Source of the DNA: Pseudocitrobacter corydidari
Lineage (GTDB): Bacteria; Pseudomonadota; Gammaproteobacteria; Enterobacterales; Enterobacteriaceae
Assembly: GCF_021172065.1 (NCBI RefSeq)
Contig: NZ_CP087880.1
Span: forward strand, 1,836,583 to 1,900,582
Reading direction: 5' to 3'
DNA length: 64,000 nt
Shown here: one piece after another, positions 8,384 through 17,213 of the stretch
How positions within the stretch are numbered: position 1 is the stretch's first letter
How the letters are laid out: the number at the start of each line of letters is the position of its first letter
Position numbers and translations under genes: made by a program
The notes under the pieces: model-generated
Databases searched by the model: none
What the model was told of the DNA's origin: nothing
What the model saw: only the letters and a program-made list of their open reading frames with translations

Positions 8384-9073
8384 TCACGTTGGCGAATAAC
8401 GACCTGGCTGCCAGCGTTTCGCCAGCAGCCCCAGCGCGGCGCACAGCAGGTAGTACACCAGGCCGACAAAGATAAATATCGCCATCGGGTAGATTTGCAC
8501 CCGATTGTTCACCTGCCCCGCGACGGTGGTCAGCTCCGGCACGTTGACGATAAACGCCAGCGAGGTATCTTTCAGCAGGCCGATGAATATCCCCAGTAGC
8601 GATGGCATGACGTTTTTCAGCACCTGCGGCAGCAGGATAAAACGCAGACTCTGCCCGGCGCTAAAGCCTTGCGTCAGCGCTGCTTCATATTGTCCCTGTG
8701 AGAGCGATCGTAGCCCCGCCAGGACCGAATGCATCACCGATGCGGCCGTGAACCAGGCCAGCGCCAGCGTGACGGTCAATGCGCCGGGTAAATCACTGCC
8801 GGTCAACATCGGCAACAGATACCAGAGCCAGAAGATGACGAAAATCAGCGGAATACCGCGAATAATTTCCGCCCACCAATAGAGTAGTTTGCGCACCACT
8901 CCGTCATAGCGCCAGGACAGGCAGGCGAGGAGAATGCCACCGGGCAGCGCCAGCGCCCCAGCCCCTACTGCCATCATCAACGTCAATACTACGCCGCCGG
9001 GTTCGCCGTCCATCAGGCGGCCCCAGAGTAAATAATCCAGGTTATCAATAATGACCGCCAGATTAGCGTCCAT
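8384..9073 (-). CDS. Polar amino-acid ABC transporter permease
   Basis: A 229-residue inner-membrane permease of the HisM/GltK type with about five membrane segments. The EAA loop lies near residues 130-150 (GQYEAALTQGFSAGQSLRFI, then LPQVLKNVMPSLLG). It forms the membrane channel with the permease encoded just upstream, whose gene it overlaps by 11 nt. It is the last gene of the four-gene unit SBP-ATPase-permease-permease on the minus strand. The substrate is unknown; the binding protein suggests an acidic or polar amino acid such as glutamate or aspartate. Confidence 0.88.
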   Translation of the reverse strand: MDANLAVIIDNLDYLLWGRLMDGEPGGVVLTLMMAVGAGALALPGGILLACLSWRYDGVVRKLLYWWAEIIRGIPLIFVIFWLWYLLPMLTGSDLPGALTVTLALAWFTAASVMHSVLAGLRSLSQGQYEAALTQGFSAGQSLRFILLPQVLKNVMPSLLGIFIGLLKDTSLAFIVNVPELTTVAGQVNNRVQIYPMAIFIFVGLVYYLLCAALGLLAKRWQPGRYSPT

Positions 9074-9851
9074 CTTCTACGCTCCTTGCTCTCTTCAGCG
9101 TCACGTTTTTCACCCGTTTCGCGCTACCCACTGGCGACGGACCGAAGCGCGTGAACAGTAAACCCAACACGATCCCGGTGAGAAGATACAGCCCCGTGCC
9201 GACCGCAAAGGCTTCCAGCGCATGGGCGTTATAACTTTCAATCTGGCGCACCTGATAGGTCAGCTCGGCGAAACCAATACCGCTCGCGAGGGAAGAGAGT
9301 TTCATCAGATTGAGATACTGCCCTACGATCGGTTGCCAGGCGTTCGCCAGCCCCTGTGGTAGCAGAATATATCGCAACATCCCCCACGAGCTAAAACCCT
9401 GTGCCAGCGCCGCTTCCCGCTGACCATTCGACACGCTGTGCAGGCCCGATGCCGCTTCTTCAATCAAGAACGCCGAGGTAAATACACCGAGCCCCCATGC
9501 AGAACAGAGAAACTCCGGCGTTAGCCACCAGACATCGCCCGGCAGGATAGACCAGCCGTGGTCGTCATTGACGAATTCCCGCACGCCCTGCGGCAGCAGA
9601 TTCCACGCGGCGAAATACCAGAACAGAAGCTGCACCAGCAGTGGCGTATTGCGAAACAGAGACACCCACGCGGCGGTGATACCTCGCCCCACGCGTCCGC
9701 CCGACAGACGCAGCGCCAAAAACAGAATCGCCAGCAGGCTCGCCAGCACAATACCTGCCAGCGTTACCCACAAGGTGGTCAGGAACCCGGAGAGGATCCA
9801 TTGCAAAGGCGGCCCGCTCAGCACGCCCTGCCAGTCAAACAAGTGAGTCAC
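9063..9851 (-). CDS. Polar amino-acid ABC transporter permease (GltJ-like)
   Basis: A 262-residue inner-membrane permease, longer than its partner because of an inserted region near residues 80-115, as in GltJ. It shows the family segment VSLFRNTPLLVQLLFWYFA and an EAA loop (GQREAALAQGFSSWGMLRYI). It starts at GTG 9851, which overlaps the stop of the ATPase gene (GTGA), so translation is coupled. With the second permease it forms a heterodimeric channel. The insertion and the binding-protein type suggest glutamate/aspartate-like import; this is inference. Confidence 0.88.
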   Translation of the reverse strand: MTHLFDWQGVLSGPPLQWILSGFLTTLWVTLAGIVLASLLAILFLALRLSGGRVGRGITAAWVSLFRNTPLLVQLLFWYFAAWNLLPQGVREFVNDDHGWSILPGDVWWLTPEFLCSAWGLGVFTSAFLIEEAASGLHSVSNGQREAALAQGFSSWGMLRYILLPQGLANAWQPIVGQYLNLMKLSSLASGIGFAELTYQVRQIESYNAHALEAFAVGTGLYLLTGIVLGLLFTRFGPSPVGSAKRVKNVTLKRARSVEDGR

Positions 9852-10666
9852 TCGGCACGCTCCTGATGCAGCGGGTCGAGTACTTTTTGCAAGAACCGCA
9901 CGGCGCGGGGGTGTTGTGGCCGCGTAAAGAACGTCTCAGGCGGCGCAACTTCCAGCACGTCACCGCCGTCGATAAACACTACCCGGTCAGCGATTTCACG
10001 CGCAAACTGCATTTCGTGCGTCACCACAATCATCGTGATGCCGCTATGCGCCAGCGTCTGCATAACCTGCAACACTTCGCCGATCATTTCAGGATCCAGC
10101 GCCGACGTAGGCTCGTCGAACAAAATTATCTGCGGTGAGGATGAAAGCGCGCGGGCAATCGCAACGCGTTGTTGCTGGCCACCGGAAAGCTGCGAGGGCA
10201 TATGATCAGCTTTCTCTTCCAGCCCGACCTTACGCAACAGCTCCAGCGCCCTGGTTTCGGCTTTGGCGTGTGGAAAGCCATGGACTTTCTCCAGCGCCAG
10301 CATGATATTTTGTCGAGCCGTAAGGTGAGCGTAGAGATTAAATTGCTGAAAAACAAAGCCAATACGACTACGTAGCTGCCGTAGCGCGTTACCCGTAAGC
10401 TGAGAGGTCGCTTTGCCATCAATCAGAATTTCACCGCCGCTCAGGCTTTCCAGCTGATTAATCAGGCGAATCAACGTGGATTTCCCCGAACCCGATGGGC
10501 CCAGGATTGCCACCACTTCACCGGAGTGAATCGTTAAATCGATACCGTTCAGCACGCGATGGTCGCCATAGCTTTTCACTGCCTGACGGAATTGCACGCT
10601 CGCCTGCTGAAGATGGGAGAAATCCGCGGCCTTTGCCGCGGAACGAGAGAATAATGCCGACAACAT
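9848..10666 (-). CDS. Polar amino-acid ABC transporter ATPase
   Basis: A 272-residue cytoplasmic ATPase that energises the importer. It has Walker A GPSGSGKST, signature LSGGQQQR, Walker B IILFDEPTSALD and the switch histidine in VVTHEM. The start ATG 10666 lies one base after the binding-protein stop (TAGtATG). An upstream in-frame ATG would run far into the binding-protein gene and was not chosen. Residues 1-25 are an extra N-terminal extension compared with GlnQ/GltL. It belongs to the same operon as the binding protein and two permeases. Confidence 0.9.
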   Translation of the reverse strand: MLSALFSRSAAKAADFSHLQQASVQFRQAVKSYGDHRVLNGIDLTIHSGEVVAILGPSGSGKSTLIRLINQLESLSGGEILIDGKATSQLTGNALRQLRSRIGFVFQQFNLYAHLTARQNIMLALEKVHGFPHAKAETRALELLRKVGLEEKADHMPSQLSGGQQQRVAIARALSSSPQIILFDEPTSALDPEMIGEVLQVMQTLAHSGITMIVVTHEMQFAREIADRVVFIDGGDVLEVAPPETFFTRPQHPRAVRFLQKVLDPLHQERAE

Positions 10667-10667
10667 A

Positions 10668-11495
10668 CTATTTTGCTTCAATGGTGAAAGAACGCGGCTG
10701 CGGCGCTTTAGTCGCCGGACCAAACCAGGTGTCGTAAATTTTTGCCGCTTCGCCCGATTTCTCCAGGCTCACCAGCTCATCATTCACCGCTTTTAACAGC
10801 GCAGGTTCGCCCTTTTTCACACCCACGCCAATTTCTTCTTTGCTCAGTAAATCCGGGATGATTTTGAATTTCGCTTTATCCGGCGCTTCGCCAAGCAGGC
10901 CCGCCAGAATGGTACTGTCCTGGGTTATCGCCTGCACGTTGCCATTACGCAGCGCGGTGAGCGCCAGCGGGATATCGTCATAGGAGAGCACTCGCGCCTG
11001 CGGATAACGCTGGTGTAGCGTCTGTTCGCCGGTGGTGCCTTTTACCGCGCCAATGCGCGCTTTGCTGTAATCATCCAGTTTATCGCCAGACGCCGCTGGC
11101 ACCAGGAACTGCTGCCCGGTCACGAAATAAGGCGTTGAGAAATCAATTACCTGAGCACGCTCCGGGGTGATGGTGATATCGGCGACGATGAGGTCCGCCT
11201 TGCCCGATTGCAGCAGCGGAATGCGGTTAGCCGGGTTGGTCGCCACCAGTTCCAGTTTCACGCCCAGTGATTTTGCCAGGGCTTTAGCAAAGTCAATGTC
11301 ATACCCCACCAGCTCATGCGTTTTGGCATCGACTGAGCCAAACGGCGGATTGGCGTCAAAGGTTGCCACTTTCACCACGCCTTTGGCTTTAATATCTGCC
11401 AGCTGATCGGCCTGTGCCGGAATAACCGCCAGCGAGCTGACGGCCAGCCCCACAAATATTGCCAGCTTCTGTACGGTGTGTAATTTCAGTGCCAT
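10668..11495 (-). CDS. Periplasmic polar amino-acid binding protein
   Basis: A 275-residue family 3 solute-binding protein that captures an amino acid in the periplasm. The signal peptide spans about residues 1-29 (cleavage after AQA). Typical segments are VGYDIDFAKALAKSLGVKLE, then KADLIVADITITPERA and IDFSTPYFVTGQ. It is the first gene of the importer operon. Residues for a specific ligand cannot be assigned by eye; the closest known groups bind glutamate/aspartate or related acids. The upstream 250 bp are AT-rich and carry no gene on this strand. Confidence 0.88.
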   Translation of the reverse strand: MALKLHTVQKLAIFVGLAVSSLAVIPAQADQLADIKAKGVVKVATFDANPPFGSVDAKTHELVGYDIDFAKALAKSLGVKLELVATNPANRIPLLQSGKADLIVADITITPERAQVIDFSTPYFVTGQQFLVPAASGDKLDDYSKARIGAVKGTTGEQTLHQRYPQARVLSYDDIPLALTALRNGNVQAITQDSTILAGLLGEAPDKAKFKIIPDLLSKEEIGVGVKKGEPALLKAVNDELVSLEKSGEAAKIYDTWFGPATKAPQPRSFTIEAK

Positions 11496-11745
11496 AGTTT
11501 TTCTCCGATATCCCTGTTTTTGTTGTGTGCTGTTACGCTCCCATAAGCTTTCGTTCTCACCAAATAACGAATCTTTATTATCAAGAGCAAAAAAATATTA
11601 GTGAAAACATTGTTGTGCGAAGGTAAATAAATTAACAAAGCCTAATGCCAGTTTTCGCAAAAGGTCAGCCAATATTGTTATTTCATCTTTCCAAAGGAAG
11701 GCGGTTAACTGGTTTTATACGGTTCAAATCACTCTGGAGAGAAGA

Positions 11746-11913
11746 ATGAAAACATTACTGTCAGCACTTTTACAGCGTCTGCAACGAATATGGCTGGGGT
11801 CTGATGAACATAGCGCTGAACGCGTTATCGAGTCTGTATTACCCGTTGCGAGCCTGTACGGTGTGGATGTTGCCAATATTGAACCGGAGTGGTTTCGTGA
11901 CAAAGCACGCTGA
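11746..11913 (+). CDS. Small protein of unknown function (55 residues)
   Basis: A 55-residue frame, MKTLLSALLQRLQRI at its start and WFRDKAR at its end, preceded by GGAGAGAAG at suitable distance. Residues 20-50 read like a soluble helical protein; no signal peptide or confident membrane segment is seen. A second frame of 24 codons starting with GTG at 11897 overlaps its end and runs to 11971. The gene lies alone between two minus-strand clusters. No family is recognised; the evidence is the ribosome site and protein-like composition. Confidence 0.45.
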   Translation: MKTLLSALLQRLQRIWLGSDEHSAERVIESVLPVASLYGVDVANIEPEWFRDKAR

Positions 11914-12010
11914 GAAACGTCTTATCCGCGAAACCTACTGGAATGAACTGTGCGCTCACCTGGTTAACTGATTGACCGCGTCACTTCCCTGGACGACGGT
12001 CAATTCCGCG

Positions 12011-13021
12011 CTATTCGTGAATGGCAATCCTGTCCGCTACCTGCTCCGCCAGGCGCAACACCTCCCGCGTCATCGGCGTATCCAGTCGAATTTTTAGCTG
12101 CCCGACCACCCGGCCCTGAATCGGCTCACAACTGCTGTAGACCAGCCGAGCATTTCCCCCCAGCACGCGAGTAATCTGCTGGAGATCAGGCTCCTGCCCG
12201 CTAACGCCATTAAAATGCAGTGTAACCAGTTGCTGGCCGTCCTCCACCTGAGTAGCGCTTTCTGCGCGGCCATGATGCAACGTTCCGAGCATCCCTCGGG
12301 TCACCTCGTGCTGCGGATCGCCAAAAACGCGCCACACCTCTCCCTGCTCGACGATTTTCCCTTTCTCAATAACCGCTACACGATCGCAGAGTGTGCGAAT
12401 CACGTCCATTTCGTGGGTAATCAGAATGATAGTCAGCCCAAGCCGCTGGTTGATCTCTTTCAGCAGTGTTAGCACCGCGAGGGTATTTTCCGGGTCCAGC
12501 GCTGAAGTGGCTTCATCGCAAAGCAGGATTTCCGGCTGCATGACCAGGGCGCGAGCAATACCGGCTCGCTGCTTTTGCCCGCCAGAAAGCCGTGACGGCC
12601 AGCTGTCACGAAGTGATTCCAGGCCCACCAGGCGCAAAATCTCGTCCACCCGCTGACGGCGCTCTTGTGCGGGAACACCGGCCATACGTAGCGGCAGTTC
12701 GACGTTCTGCGCCACCGTTTTGGTCGACATCAAATTAAAATGCTGGAATATCATCGCCACGCGGCGACGCAAATCGCGCAATTGTGACCGTTTGCCTGTA
12801 ACAGACACACCATGAATGGTGATGTCGCCACTGTCGGCCTGCTCAAGGCCGTTAAACAAACGCAGCAGCGTCGATTTACCCGCACCGCTGCGCCCAATGA
12901 TGCCAAAAATTTCTCCGGCATGAATATCCAGTTCAACATTTTCAAGGGCTTTCACCCCGCTGGAATAGGTTTTGTTAACGCCGCGAAGCTGTATCTGCGG
13001 CGTCGATTGTGCAATTTTCAT
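12011..13021 (-). CDS. MetN-like ABC transporter ATPase
   Basis: A 336-residue ATPase of the methionine-uptake (MUT) family. It has Walker A GRSGAGKST, signature LSGGQKQR, Walker B ILLCDEATSALD and, after about residue 250, a C-terminal regulatory NIL-type domain like that in MetN, where it senses intracellular methionine. ATG 13021 is preferred over ATG 13030 because the AGGA box is directly against the latter. It is last of the MetQ-, MetI- and MetN-like trio. Because the trio follows flavin-dependent sulfur oxygenases, its cargo may be a methionine derivative or another organosulfur compound; not provable here. Confidence 0.85.
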   Translation of the reverse strand: MKIAQSTPQIQLRGVNKTYSSGVKALENVELDIHAGEIFGIIGRSGAGKSTLLRLFNGLEQADSGDITIHGVSVTGKRSQLRDLRRRVAMIFQHFNLMSTKTVAQNVELPLRMAGVPAQERRQRVDEILRLVGLESLRDSWPSRLSGGQKQRAGIARALVMQPEILLCDEATSALDPENTLAVLTLLKEINQRLGLTIILITHEMDVIRTLCDRVAVIEKGKIVEQGEVWRVFGDPQHEVTRGMLGTLHHGRAESATQVEDGQQLVTLHFNGVSGQEPDLQQITRVLGGNARLVYSSCEPIQGRVVGQLKIRLDTPMTREVLRLAEQVADRIAIHE

Positions 13022-13042
13022 CACGGTCATTCCTGTGCACCA

Positions 13043-13816
13043 TTAAAAACCAGGCATGATTTTTCCCTGATAGCGCGTCAGGATAAACTGACGGACTTCC
13101 GGGGAATTTAGCGCTTTTGCCAGTTTTTGAATGCCGGGATCATTAATATCGTCCGGGCGCGCCACCAGATATTCGACGTACAGACTTTTCCCCTTTTCAA
13201 CAATTAACGCTTTATCGGTATCAATACCGGCTTCCAGCGCATAGTTCGCAAATATGAAAGCAAGGTCAACCTGGTTTACCGCGCGCGCCAGCATCGCGCC
13301 TTCAAGCGGGCGAATTTTAAAGTGATGCGGATTGGCGGTGATATCTTTTTCCGCTGACTGCGGGTCCTGCGGATTTTTCAGCGTGATAAGACCGGCTTCA
13401 CTGAGTAACACCAGAGCACGCCCCGTATTAACCGGATCGTTGGGAATAGCGATAGTTGCGCCATTAGGCAGATCTTTCACGCTCTTATATTTACTGGAAT
13501 AGGCACCGAAGGGTTCAATGTGGACACCCACGACCGGCACCAGATTGGTGTGGCGGGTTTTATTGTAATCATCGAGGAACGGACGATATTGATAGTAGTT
13601 GGCGTCGAGATTTTTCTCGGCCAATTGCTGGTTCGGCTGAATAAAGTCATTAAACACTTTTATCTTTAAATCCACCCCTTGTTTCGCCAGTTCCGGTTTT
13701 ACAAATTCCAGAATCTCGGCGTGCGGCACCGGCGTAGCGCCCACCGTTAAGGTTTCATTCGCCAGCACAGAGACAGAAAACAGCGCCAGCAGGCTGGCAA
13801 TTAATGTTTTTTTCAT
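13043..13816 (-). CDS. MetQ/NlpA-family substrate-binding protein without lipobox
   Basis: A 257-residue periplasmic binding protein of the NlpA/MetQ family (start MKKTLIASLLALFSVSVLA, then ETLTVGATPVPHAEIL). The family members of E. coli are lipoproteins, but no cysteine follows the signal peptide here, so it is probably soluble in the periplasm. Conserved stretches are FNDFIQPNQQLAEK, ANYYQYRPFLDDYN and IAIPNDPVNTGRALVLL. It sits between the permease and the ATPase genes of the same importer (gaps about 21 nt). Ligand: methionine or a related sulfur compound (inference from the family and neighbours). Confidence 0.87.
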   Translation of the reverse strand: MKKTLIASLLALFSVSVLANETLTVGATPVPHAEILEFVKPELAKQGVDLKIKVFNDFIQPNQQLAEKNLDANYYQYRPFLDDYNKTRHTNLVPVVGVHIEPFGAYSSKYKSVKDLPNGATIAIPNDPVNTGRALVLLSEAGLITLKNPQDPQSAEKDITANPHHFKIRPLEGAMLARAVNQVDLAFIFANYALEAGIDTDKALIVEKGKSLYVEYLVARPDDINDPGIQKLAKALNSPEVRQFILTRYQGKIMPGF

Positions 13817-13838
13817 TTTTATCGTTCCGTTAAATACT

Positions 13839-14504
13839 CTATTTTCGACTCATTCGGCGTACCAGACGGTCACCGCTCATTTGTAAAATCTGCACTAACG
13901 CAATCAGTAGCACGACCGTCACAACCATCACGTCAGTTTGAAATCGTTGATAACCAAAGCGAATGGCTAAATCCCCCAGTCCACCGCCGCCAATGACGCC
14001 CGCCATAGAGGTGTAATCGACCAGTACAATGGCGGTTACCGTGACCGCCGCGATTAAGCCAGACCGCGACTCCGGCAACAGGGTATGCCAGATGAGTTGC
14101 CAGGTATTGCCCCCCATCGCCCAACTTGCCTCGACCAGCCCGTGGTCCACTTCGCGCAGCGAGGTTTCAACCAGACGGGCAAAAAACGGCGCACATCCGG
14201 CAACCAGTGGGGGGATCGTGCCTTGTACACCGAGTGAGGTTCCGGTTATCAGCGTGGTGAGCGGAATCATCACAATCAGCAAAATGATGAATGGCAGCGA
14301 TCGCATTATGTTCACCAGTAACGACAACGTACGATGCAGCAACGGCGCGTAGAGCAGACGCGGCTGTCCGGTAAGATAGAGAATCACGCCCAGCGGCAGG
14401 CCAATCAGCACCGTAAAGCCCAGCGCCCAGGCCAACATCGTCAACGTATCGATACCGGCTTCAGCCACGTCGGGCCAGTCAATTTGCGCAAGAAACGCCA
14501 GCAT
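13839..14504 (-). CDS. MetI-like ABC transporter permease
   Basis: A 221-residue inner-membrane permease with five hydrophobic segments, matching MetI in length. It has SLPFIILLIVMIPLT near residue 68 and the cytoplasmic coupling loop with LVEASWAMGGNTWQLIWHTL. It starts 10 nt after the stop of the SfnB-like gene at 14515, so it is probably cotranscribed with the sulfur oxygenase genes, which links the MetNIQ-like importer to them. Confidence 0.87.
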   Translation of the reverse strand: MLAFLAQIDWPDVAEAGIDTLTMLAWALGFTVLIGLPLGVILYLTGQPRLLYAPLLHRTLSLLVNIMRSLPFIILLIVMIPLTTLITGTSLGVQGTIPPLVAGCAPFFARLVETSLREVDHGLVEASWAMGGNTWQLIWHTLLPESRSGLIAAVTVTAIVLVDYTSMAGVIGGGGLGDLAIRFGYQRFQTDVMVVTVVLLIALVQILQMSGDRLVRRMSRK

Positions 14505-14514
14505 TTCGCGCTCC

Positions 14515-15726
14515 TCAGTTCCAGTCGTGACGCGGCGGGCGCTTGCCGTTCAGCACCCAATTTCCGAGCAGGTGATACTTCCAGCGCACCGGGTCGTGCA
14601 GCGTATGAACACGGCCATTACGCCAGTGGCGATCGAAATTATAACGCGGGTGCGTTGAACGCGTGCCACCCAGTTCAAACAGGCGGCTCGCCGCGTCCAG
14701 CGCGGCTTCGGTGGTAAATATTTTGGCGCGCGCGACAGCGATAGAAGCCAGGGCAACGGTCTCTTCGCTAAGATCATGTTTATAGAGATCGAGCACTTCA
14801 CCTGCTTTCTCGAGCAGCGCATCGGCGGCGGCAAGCCGGCTATCCAGCGCGCCAATCTGATAAATGGTAAGGGGATCGTCTCCGGCCTGTTCCACTCCCG
14901 CATCAATCCACGGGCGGGCAAAGGTCGTGACAAACTGCACGGTATCATTGAGCGCGGCGCGGGCAATACCCGCATCTATCGCAGCCGTCGTCAGCTGAGC
15001 GAACGGCCCGGCAAGGGTCGGTGTGGCATAGGATTTCCAGGAGGGAATCAGATGAAACGCCTCTACCGCCAGATTCTCCGCCAGAACGGTACCGCTGGAG
15101 GTATTGCGTTGTCCGATGCACTGCCAGTCGTTGATTACCGTCAGACCGGGGGTATTACGCGGTACGAACGCCAGCTGTGACAGCCCCTCTTCATCCAGCG
15201 CCAGCACCCCCAACCAGTGGGCATACAGCGAGCCAGTGCAGTACCCTTTTCGCCCGTTAATACGTAAACCCTCAGGCGTGTGCGTCAAACGGGTCTGGAT
15301 ATCCTGCACCGTTTTTCCGCCCGTTTCCGAAAGCGCATTAGCAAAGCGATAGCCCTGTAACGCAAGGCCAAAGAAGAATTGTTGCTGATCGTCGTTACCC
15401 TGCAAACGAATGTCTTCCAGTAAACAGTAGTGGTTCTGCGGGATCTGCCCCAGCGAAGGATCTGCCGCCGAAATGATGGCAATCACCTTCGCGAGCGTCG
15501 CAGCAGAGACTTCTGCCCCGCCCCATCGGCGAGGAACGGTAATGCCCCACAGCCCGCTGTTGGAGAACGTATCAACAACCTCAGGAGGTACAATCCCTGT
15601 CTGATCTCGTTCCGAGGCGCCCGTTTGCAGATATGTCGCGATTTCATGAGCGATGGCAATCGCTTCGTCATCGCTGTGAATAAGGTGAGCGCGAGGTATG
15701 CGCTGTGTATCGTTTTCTGCTGACAT
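14515..15726 (-). CDS. SfnB/DszC-like acyl-CoA dehydrogenase-fold flavin monooxygenase
   Basis: A 403-residue protein of the acyl-CoA dehydrogenase fold, subgroup SfnB/DszC, whose members oxidise organosulfur compounds with reduced flavin rather than acyl-CoA. It shows the N-terminal helical domain, WGITVPRRWGGAEVSAATLA near residue 65, LSETGGKTVQDIQT, the strand region RINGRKGYCTGSLYAHWLGV and the C-terminal RYNFDRHWRNGRVHTLHDPV. The start is ATG 15726; longer frames upstream are read out of REP repeats. It is followed closely by the MetI-like gene and preceded by a REP cluster separating it from its paralogue. Sulfur scavenging is inferred from family and neighbours. Confidence 0.87.
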   Translation of the reverse strand: MSAENDTQRIPRAHLIHSDDEAIAIAHEIATYLQTGASERDQTGIVPPEVVDTFSNSGLWGITVPRRWGGAEVSAATLAKVIAIISAADPSLGQIPQNHYCLLEDIRLQGNDDQQQFFFGLALQGYRFANALSETGGKTVQDIQTRLTHTPEGLRINGRKGYCTGSLYAHWLGVLALDEEGLSQLAFVPRNTPGLTVINDWQCIGQRNTSSGTVLAENLAVEAFHLIPSWKSYATPTLAGPFAQLTTAAIDAGIARAALNDTVQFVTTFARPWIDAGVEQAGDDPLTIYQIGALDSRLAAADALLEKAGEVLDLYKHDLSEETVALASIAVARAKIFTTEAALDAASRLFELGGTRSTHPRYNFDRHWRNGRVHTLHDPVRWKYHLLGNWVLNGKRPPRHDWN

Positions 15727-15756
15727 GCTTTTGTTCTCTTTGTTATTGCTGTACTT

Positions 15757-15985
15757 GCCTGATGGCGCTGCGCTTATCAGGCCTACGGGTATGAGCCGCG
15801 CCCCCGGCATTGGTGCCGAACTACGCCTGATGGCGCTGCGCTTATCAGGCCTACGGGGTTTTGAGCCGCGCCCCCGGCATTGGTGCCGAACTGCGCCTGA
15901 TGGCGCTGCGCTTATCAGGCCTACGGGTTTTGAGCCGTTGTAGGCCGGGCAAGCGAAGCGCCCCCGGCAATGGCGCCGAGCCGCG
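15757..15985. repeat. REP/BIME cluster, about three tandem units
   Basis: Three near-identical units of about 68 bp carry the REP palindrome half TGATGGCGCTGCGCTTATCA with connectors ending GCCCCCGGCATTGGTGCCG, followed by one oppositely oriented REP (GTAGGCCGGGCAAGCG). It lies between the two SfnB-like genes inside an otherwise tightly packed minus-strand cluster. Apparent frames with ALRLSGL-type sequence here are repeat artefacts. Confidence 0.9.
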
Positions 15986-15995
15986 TACCCGGCAA

Positions 15996-17213
15996 TCACG
16001 CCGTACCAATTCGCCACTGATACCCCGGCGGTGTGCCGTTCACGGCGAAATCCCCCACGATGCGCGCCTTGTAAACGCGCGGGTTATGCGAGACCAGCGT
16101 GCGGGCATTACGCCAGTAGCGATCCAATCCGTGCGCAGAGGACGTTGCCGATGCGCCAAGCGCATCAAAAAGACGCGTCACCGCATCCAGAATTAACGCT
16201 GACACCACGGTTTGCCCCTGGGCAATAGCCAGTTCCGCCTGTTGATTGGCGCGATCCGCCGCCTCGGCATGGCCGATAGCCTCAAACGCCTGCTGCAAGG
16301 CACGGGCGCCCTGCACCACAATCGCATTCGCGCCATACACCGCGCTGTAGACCTCCCCCACAATCTGTAAGATTTGCGGGTCCTGCGCCGCGCGCGGGCC
16401 GTTGCCGTGGGAGTAGCTACGCGTGCGGGTACGCACTGCCTGCGCCACATCCTCAGCCGCCGCCAGACCAATGCCGGTTAATGTCGCAAGATGCACCAGT
16501 TGATAGAACGCAGGATCGTAGGACGTCGCCGATTCATGGCGCGTCAACTCTTCCGCCTGCACTGGCGCGTCGGCAAACAGCGTGGTGCCGCTGGCCGTCA
16601 GGCGCTGACCGAATCCGTCCCAGTCATCTTCAACCGTCACCCCTTCCGCGTGGCGATTCACCACCACATTGACCCACACACCTTGTTCATCGCTAACGCC
16701 GGTATTGATCCAGTCGGCATACAGCGACCCGGTGGTGTAATATTTTTTACCGTTCAGCCGATAGTGTTCCCCTTCGCGCACTATCTGTGAGGTAAACGTC
16801 CCCTGCTTCGCATCACCCGGTTCGCTCCAGGCGTTGCCAACCCAATCCCCCTGGGCGAGTCGGGCAAACCAGCGCGATTTTTTCCCGGCATCCGCAGACG
16901 CCAGCACGCTTTCGACAAAACCAAAGTGACCACGCAGCGCCTGGGTGATATTGGAGTCCGCCGCAGAAAGTTCGGTGAGTAGCGCAAAGAACTGCGGCAA
17001 GCTGGCACCATAGCCGCCCGCCGCAACCGGCACGCGCAGCGCGCCGAAGCGCACGGCTTTCAGCCACTGGAGCGGTTCAAACAGCAGTTCTCGCTGCTGC
17101 TCACGGGCCTGCGCGCCTTCACGTATGCGCGCAAACACAGGGCGGAAAGTTTCTGCCAGCGCGGCGTATTGCGGATCGTTATCATTGCTGTGTAGCGCCC
17201 AGAATGCGGTCAT
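15996..17213 (-). CDS. SfnB/DszC-like acyl-CoA dehydrogenase-fold flavin monooxygenase (second copy)
   Basis: A 405-residue paralogue of the protein at 14515, again of the SfnB/DszC group. It has the typical segments FGALRVPVAAGGYGASLPQF, AWSEPGDAKQGTF, LNGKKYYTTGSLYADWINTG and the C-terminal LDRYWRNARTLVSHNPRVYK. Start ATG 17213 overlaps the stop of the upstream LLM monooxygenase gene (ATGA), so the two are translationally coupled. The pair may form a two-step oxygenase route with FMNH2 from a reductase not found here. Substrate unknown; the context suggests a sulfone, sulfonate or sulfur heterocycle. Confidence 0.88.
   Translation of the reverse strand: MTAFWALHSNDNDPQYAALAETFRPVFARIREGAQAREQQRELLFEPLQWLKAVRFGALRVPVAAGGYGASLPQFFALLTELSAADSNITQALRGHFGFVESVLASADAGKKSRWFARLAQGDWVGNAWSEPGDAKQGTFTSQIVREGEHYRLNGKKYYTTGSLYADWINTGVSDEQGVWVNVVVNRHAEGVTVEDDWDGFGQRLTASGTTLFADAPVQAEELTRHESATSYDPAFYQLVHLATLTGIGLAAAEDVAQAVRTRTRSYSHGNGPRAAQDPQILQIVGEVYSAVYGANAIVVQGARALQQAFEAIGHAEAADRANQQAELAIAQGQTVVSALILDAVTRLFDALGASATSSAHGLDRYWRNARTLVSHNPRVYKARIVGDFAVNGTPPGYQWRIGTA

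Noticed and set aside
11580..11700. Sigma-54 promoter before the polar amino-acid importer
   Set aside because: TGGCATTAGGC on the minus strand lacks the GC dinucleotide at the required distance.
15698..16196. Plus-strand frames across the REP cluster and the ends of the SfnB-like genes
   Set aside because: Repeat-derived or antisense to well-supported coding sequence.
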